A stretch of 64,000 nt of DNA from G965220825 sp965220825 (GTDB taxonomy: Bacteria; Pseudomonadota; Alphaproteobacteria; UBA828). This document shows positions 60,259 to 64,000 of this stretch, piece after piece. Both the position numbers and the translations under genes were made by a program. Location of the stretch: NCBI GenBank assembly GCA_965220825.1, contig OZ244839.1, forward strand, positions 1,240,001 to 1,304,000, in the 5' to 3' direction. The notes beneath the pieces are model-generated. The model was not told where the DNA came from. It searched no databases and was given only the letters and a program-made list of their open reading frames with translations. Numbering within the stretch: the first letter of the stretch is position 1; each line of letters starts with the position of its first letter.

Positions 60259-61466
60259 CCGCGCTCAACAGCTACCGCTCGGGCCCCGACTCCGCCGGCC
60301 ATTTCGGCATCCATGGCGGGCGCTATGTCGCCGAAACGCTGATGCCGCTGATCCTCGATCTGGAAGCCGCCTACGACGCGGCCAAGGCGGATGCGGATTT
60401 CGCCGCGGAAATGGACCGGCTGCTCACCCACTATGTGGGCCGGCCGAGCCCGCTCTACCACGCGGCGCGCCTCACCGCCCATCTCGGCGGTGCAAAAATC
60501 TATTTCAAGCGCGACGAGCTGAACCATACGGGCGCCCACAAGATCAACAACTGCATCGGCCAGATCCTGCTGGCGCGGCGCATGGGAAAGACCCGGATCA
60601 TCGCGGAGACCGGCGCCGGCCAGCACGGTGTCGCCACGGCCACGGTCTGCGCGCTGTTCGGTCTGCCGTGCACCGTCTATATGGGCGCCACGGATATCGA
60701 TCGGCAGAAGCCCAACGTCTTCCGCATGAAGCTGCTGGGTGCCGAGGTGGTCCCGGTGACCTCGGGCTCGCAGACGCTCAAGGACGCCATGAACGAGGCG
60801 CTGCGCGACTGGGTCACCAATGTGGAAACCACCTTCTACCTGATCGGCACGGTGGCCGGCCCCCACCCCTACCCGGCCATGGTGCGGGACTTCCAGTCGA
60901 TCATCGGGCGCGAGACGCGGGAGCAGATACTGGAAGCCGAGGACCGGCTACCGGACACGCTGGTCGCCTGCGTCGGCGGCGGTTCCAACGCCATCGGCCT
61001 CTTCCACCCCTTCCTGGACGAAACGGCGGTCGCGCTGGTGGGTGTGGAGGCCGGCGGCCACGGCATCGAGACGGAGCAGCACGCGGCCTCCCTCAGCGCA
61101 GGCCGGCCCGGCATCCTGCACGGCAACCGGACCTACCTTCTCCAGGACGAGGACGGACAGATCACCGAGGCCCATTCCGTCTCGGCGGGGCTCGACTATC
61201 CGGGGATCGGCCCGGAGCACGCCTGGCTGCGGGATACGGGCCGGGTCGAGTATGTGCCGATCAATGACGACGCGGCGCTGGAAGCCTTCGGCCTGTGTGC
61301 GCGTCTCGAGGGGATCATCCCGGCTCTCGAGCCCGCGCATGCGCTCGCCCATGTGATGGAAACCGCGCCCACCCTGCCGCCCGATCACCTGCTGGTGATG
61401 AATATGTGCGGGCGCGGCGACAAGGACATTTTCACCGTCGCCGAGCATTTGGAGGTCGCGTTGTGA
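60255..61466 (+). CDS. trpB: Tryptophan synthase beta chain
   Basis: PLP enzyme (403 aa) joining indole and serine. GRYVAETLMPLILDLEAAYD lies at the N-terminus, the PLP lysine is in ELNHTGAHKINNCIGQ, and the phosphate loop is CVGGGSNAIGLFHPFL. The lengths and the overlaps with trpF and trpA indicate a translationally coupled trpFBA unit. Confidence 0.98.
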   Translation: MTALNSYRSGPDSAGHFGIHGGRYVAETLMPLILDLEAAYDAAKADADFAAEMDRLLTHYVGRPSPLYHAARLTAHLGGAKIYFKRDELNHTGAHKINNCIGQILLARRMGKTRIIAETGAGQHGVATATVCALFGLPCTVYMGATDIDRQKPNVFRMKLLGAEVVPVTSGSQTLKDAMNEALRDWVTNVETTFYLIGTVAGPHPYPAMVRDFQSIIGRETREQILEAEDRLPDTLVACVGGGSNAIGLFHPFLDETAVALVGVEAGGHGIETEQHAASLSAGRPGILHGNRTYLLQDEDGQITEAHSVSAGLDYPGIGPEHAWLRDTGRVEYVPINDDAALEAFGLCARLEGIIPALEPAHALAHVMETAPTLPPDHLLVMNMCGRGDKDIFTVAEHLEVAL

Positions 61467-62302
61467 GCGGGCGGATCGAACGGCGCTTCGCCGCGCTCGC
61501 CGAAGAGGGCCGCGCGGGGCTCGTGACCTTCACCATGATGGGCGATCCGGACATCGAGACATCGTTCGCGATCCTCGAAGGCCTGCCCGAGGCCGGCGCC
61601 GACATCATCGAGATCGGCTCGCCCTTCTCGGACCCCATGGCGGACGGGCCGGTTATTCAGCGTGCGGGCCAGCGGGCGCTGAAGGCCGGCATCACGCTCG
61701 GCAAGACCCTCGAGCTCGTCCGGCGCTTCCGCGAGGCGGACGATGCGACGCCGCTCGTCCTCATGGGCTACTACAACCCGATCTACATCTACGGCGTCCA
61801 GCGCTTTCTGGAGGATGCCCGCGAGGCCGGGCTCGACGGCATGATCGTGGTGGACCTCCCGCCCGAGGAAGATACGGAGCTCTGCCTGCCCGCGCTCGAG
61901 GCCGGACTCTCCTTCATCCGGCTCGCGGCCCCCACGACGGACGATGCGCGCCTGCCCGCCGTGCTCGCGAATACGAGCGGCTTCGTCTACCACATTGCGA
62001 TTACCGGAATCACCGGCGCCGCGGGCGCGGCAGCCGAGACGACGCAAGCCGCCGTGGAACGGCTGCGGCGGCACACGGACCTGCCCATCGCCGTGGGCTT
62101 CGGTATCAAGACGCCGACGCATGCGGCGGAGGTTGCGCGCATAGCCGATGCCGCAGTGGTCGGCTCGGCGCTGATTACCGCCATCGAGGAGAGTCTCGAC
62201 GGCACCGACCGGGCGGCGCCCGCCTGCCGCGAGAATGCACTTGCGCTCGTGCAGGCGCTCGCCCAGGGCGTTCGCGGCGCGCGGCAGGAGGGCCCCGCGT
62301 GA
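61463..62302 (+). CDS. trpA: Tryptophan synthase alpha chain
   Basis: TIM-barrel subunit (279 aa) cleaving indole-3-glycerol phosphate. The catalytic Glu is in DIIEIGSPFSDPMADGPVIQ and the catalytic Asp in GMIVVDLPPEE; the phosphate site includes GFGIKTPTHAAEV. The start is GTG 61463 overlapping the trpB stop; its stop overlaps accD (GTGA). Confidence 0.97.
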   Translation: MSGRIERRFAALAEEGRAGLVTFTMMGDPDIETSFAILEGLPEAGADIIEIGSPFSDPMADGPVIQRAGQRALKAGITLGKTLELVRRFREADDATPLVLMGYYNPIYIYGVQRFLEDAREAGLDGMIVVDLPPEEDTELCLPALEAGLSFIRLAAPTTDDARLPAVLANTSGFVYHIAITGITGAAGAAAETTQAAVERLRRHTDLPIAVGFGIKTPTHAAEVARIADAAVVGSALITAIEESLDGTDRAAPACRENALALVQALAQGVRGARQEGPA

Positions 62303-63258
62303 GCTGGCTGGAGCGCTTCGCCCGCACCAAGGTAAGCGGGCTCTTCCGCAAGAGCGACGTCCCGGATTCGCTCTGGCTGAAGTGCGACAAGTGCGAGCAG
62401 ATGATCTTCCATCGCGAGTTCGAGGCCGCCTTCCGGGTCTGCCCCCACTGCGGCCACCATATGCGCCTCGATGCGGACCGCCGCCTGGCGCTGCTCTTCG
62501 ACAAGGACGACTACCAGACCATCGAACTGCCGGAGACCGTCGAAGACCCGCTCAAGTTCCGCGACCGCAAGCGCTATACGGACCGCCTGCGCGAATCCCG
62601 CAACGCCACCGGACGGGGCGATGCCATCGTGGTGGCCCACGGAAGAATCGGCGGCACGCCCGCGGTGGTCGCCGCATTCGATTTCGCTTTCCTCGGCGGC
62701 TCCATGGGCGTCGCCGTGGGCGAGAGCCTGGTGGCCGCCGCGCGACTCGCGGTCCTTCAGGAAGCGCCACTGATCGTCGTTCCGTCGTCGGGCGGCGCCC
62801 GCATGCAGGAAGGCGTGCTTTCGCTGATGCAGATGGCGCGCACGACCATTGCCGTCAACGAACTCAAGGAGGCGCGGCTCCCCTATATCGTTCTTCTTAC
62901 CAACCCGACGACCGGCGGCGTGACCGCCTCCTTCGCCATGCTGGGCGACGTCGCCATCGCCGAACCCGACGCCGTAATCGGCTTTGCGGGTCAGCGGGTG
63001 ATCGAGGATACCATCCGCACCAGCCTGCCCGAGGGCTTCCAGCGCGCCGAATATCTGCGCGATCACGGGATGGTCGACATGGTCGTGCACCGGCACAAGC
63101 TGCGGGATACCCTCGCCAGCCTGCTGTCCCTGCTGATGGAGAAGGAGCCGTCGGCCGAGGCGGTCCCCCTCCCGCTAAAGGCCGCCGGCCCGCCCGCGGC
63201 AAAGGACGGGGACCCACCGGCGAACGAGGCGGCGCCCGCATCGGCGCCCACGGGCTGA
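62299..63258 (+). CDS. accD: Acetyl-CoA carboxylase carboxyltransferase subunit beta
   Basis: Beta subunit of the heteromeric acetyl-CoA carboxylase (319 aa), first step of fatty acid synthesis. An N-terminal four-cysteine zinc ribbon (LKCDKCEQMI, RVCPHCGHHM) precedes the crotonase-fold core with SSGGARMQEGVLSLMQMART and PTTGGVTASFAMLGD. A low-complexity Pro/Ala tail ends the protein. The GTG start overlaps the trpA stop. Confidence 0.97.
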   Translation: MSWLERFARTKVSGLFRKSDVPDSLWLKCDKCEQMIFHREFEAAFRVCPHCGHHMRLDADRRLALLFDKDDYQTIELPETVEDPLKFRDRKRYTDRLRESRNATGRGDAIVVAHGRIGGTPAVVAAFDFAFLGGSMGVAVGESLVAAARLAVLQEAPLIVVPSSGGARMQEGVLSLMQMARTTIAVNELKEARLPYIVLLTNPTTGGVTASFAMLGDVAIAEPDAVIGFAGQRVIEDTIRTSLPEGFQRAEYLRDHGMVDMVVHRHKLRDTLASLLSLLMEKEPSAEAVPLPLKAAGPPAAKDGDPPANEAAPASAPTG

Positions 63259-63270
63259 GCCCCCCTCCCC

Positions 63271-64000
63271 GTGAACCCGGCCCCGCCGGGCGACAGCGAC
63301 GCGATCCTCACCCGCCTCCTTCGCCTACACCCCAAGGCCATCGATCTGTCGCTCGGGCGCATGACCCGGCTGCTCGCCAAGCTGGGCAACCCGGAGCGCG
63401 CCATGCCGCCCGTCATCCACATCGCCGGAACCAACGGCAAGGGAAGCGTCCTCGCCTATATGGAAGCCATCCTGCGCGCCGCCGGCTACCGGACATTGTC
63501 TTACGTCTCCCCCCATCTGGTGCGCTTCGCGGAGCGGCTCAGGATCGACGGCGTACCGATCGAGGAGGCGGCGCTGGCGGAAAGCCTCGCCCATTGCGAG
63601 ACCGTGAACGGCGGAGAGCCCATCACGTTTTTCGAAGTCACCACGGCGGCGGCGTTCCACGCCTTCCGCGCCAAGCCGGCGGATGCGCTCCTTCTCGAGG
63701 TGGGGCTGGGTGGGCGGCTCGATGCGACCAATGTCGTGGAACGGCCGGCGCTTACGGTCATCACGCCGGTCTCCATCGACCATACCCAATATCTCGGCGA
63801 CAGCCTTGCGGGTATCGCAGCGGAGAAGGCGGGCATCTTGAAGCCGGGTGTGCCCGCGGCGATCGGCCGGCAGGAGGCGGAAGCGGCCGATACAATCGCA
63901 CGCATCGCCCAAGCCCGCGGCGCACCGCTTACGCGATTCGGCCGGGAATGGTCTTTCACCGCCGTGGACCAGGGATTCCGCCTCGAAGACCCGGAGGGCG
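63271..64000 (+). CDS. folC: Folylpolyglutamate synthase/dihydrofolate synthase (3' end cut by window edge)
   Basis: Mur-ligase-family enzyme adding glutamate to folates. The 243 visible codons contain the P-loop IHIAGTNGKGSVLAYMEAIL (about residues 49-68), SYVSPHLVRFAERLRIDG, LLEVGLGGRLDATNVV and SIDHTQYLGDSLAGIAAEKA. The start is GTG 63271, 12 bp after accD; the accD-folC pair is widely conserved. The C-terminal half lies beyond the window. Confidence 0.95.
   Translation, partial: MNPAPPGDSDAILTRLLRLHPKAIDLSLGRMTRLLAKLGNPERAMPPVIHIAGTNGKGSVLAYMEAILRAAGYRTLSYVSPHLVRFAERLRIDGVPIEEAALAESLAHCETVNGGEPITFFEVTTAAAFHAFRAKPADALLLEVGLGGRLDATNVVERPALTVITPVSIDHTQYLGDSLAGIAAEKAGILKPGVPAAIGRQEAEAADTIARIAQARGAPLTRFGREWSFTAVDQGFRLEDPEG

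Noticed and set aside
63301..63959. Minus-strand frames at the right end
   Set aside because: They are antisense to folC, whose plus-strand frame has clear Mur-ligase-family motifs and is open to the window edge.

Overview
This 64 kb window is a GC-rich (about two-thirds GC by eye), densely packed chromosomal segment from an alphaproteobacterium, probably near the Rhodospirillales. Lineage markers are an ATP12-type F1 chaperone, a DUF1192 protein beside a DUF1013/TrcR regulator, a MucR/Ros regulator, a Fur protein without CxxC zinc-site cysteines, and the trpF-trpB-trpA-accD-folC run. Genus and species cannot be named from the sequence alone. Most of the window is core metabolism and information processing. 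Accessory content is small: a PrlF-YhaV toxin-antitoxin pair, an orphan DNA methyltransferase, and a family of intergenic inverted-repeat elements.

Layout. 0-8.8 kb: fur (cut by the left edge), lipB, an SMR transporter, propionyl-CoA carboxylase (pccB-pccA), then rarA-crcB-rluC-type-atp12 on the minus strand. 9.0-11.4 kb: rpsM-rpsK-rpoA-rplQ, with its own promoter and a leader hairpin, directly downstream of dapB rather than of secY-adk. 12.6-17.8 kb: hrcA-grpE-dnaK-dnaJ, with a sigma70-like promoter before hrcA and a sigma32-like promoter before dnaK. 19.1-27.2 kb: nine minus-strand genes that each overlap the next (ExbB-like channel, ExbD-like anchored protein, two-TM protein, dgt, argS, SPOR protein, nagZ, scpA, scpB). 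27.5-33.9 kb: erpA, xthA, GFA protein, VOC protein, ilvD, UvrD/PcrA helicase. 33.9-39.3 kb: hldE; a divergent region with a 9-bp tandem repeat and inverted-repeat elements; then cysteine synthase-alaX-sseA and an L,D-transpeptidase that faces a small Lpp-like lipoprotein. 39.8-49.7 kb: DUF1192, quinone oxidoreductase, TrcR, molybdopterin oxidoreductase, amidase, a Sel1/PG-binding protein, MucR, a CMD-like protein, threonine aldolase. 49.7-53.6 kb: JAMM protein, small TM protein, rluD-type synthase, rpoH, and prlF-yhaV. 53.8-64 kb: tRNA-Ala(GGC), aroA-cmk-rpsA-ihfB-lapA, the DNA methyltransferase, trpF-trpB-trpA-accD and the start of folC (cut by the right edge).

The most unusual points are: (1) a three-gene cassette joining an ExbB/TolQ-type channel to an ExbD-like TM helix that carries an unusual periplasmic domain; (2) a REPIN/BIME-like family at five intergenic sites, two of them 88-bp elements with the same architecture; (3) a 12-copy 9-bp minisatellite between hldE and the cysteine synthase gene; (4) a Lys-terminated alanine-zipper lipoprotein next to a YkuD transpeptidase; (5) a lower-GC orphan methyltransferase inside the rpsA-trp neighbourhood; and (6) prlF-yhaV with a perfect 22-bp operator palindrome inside its promoter and an in-frame duplication at the toxin's C-terminus.
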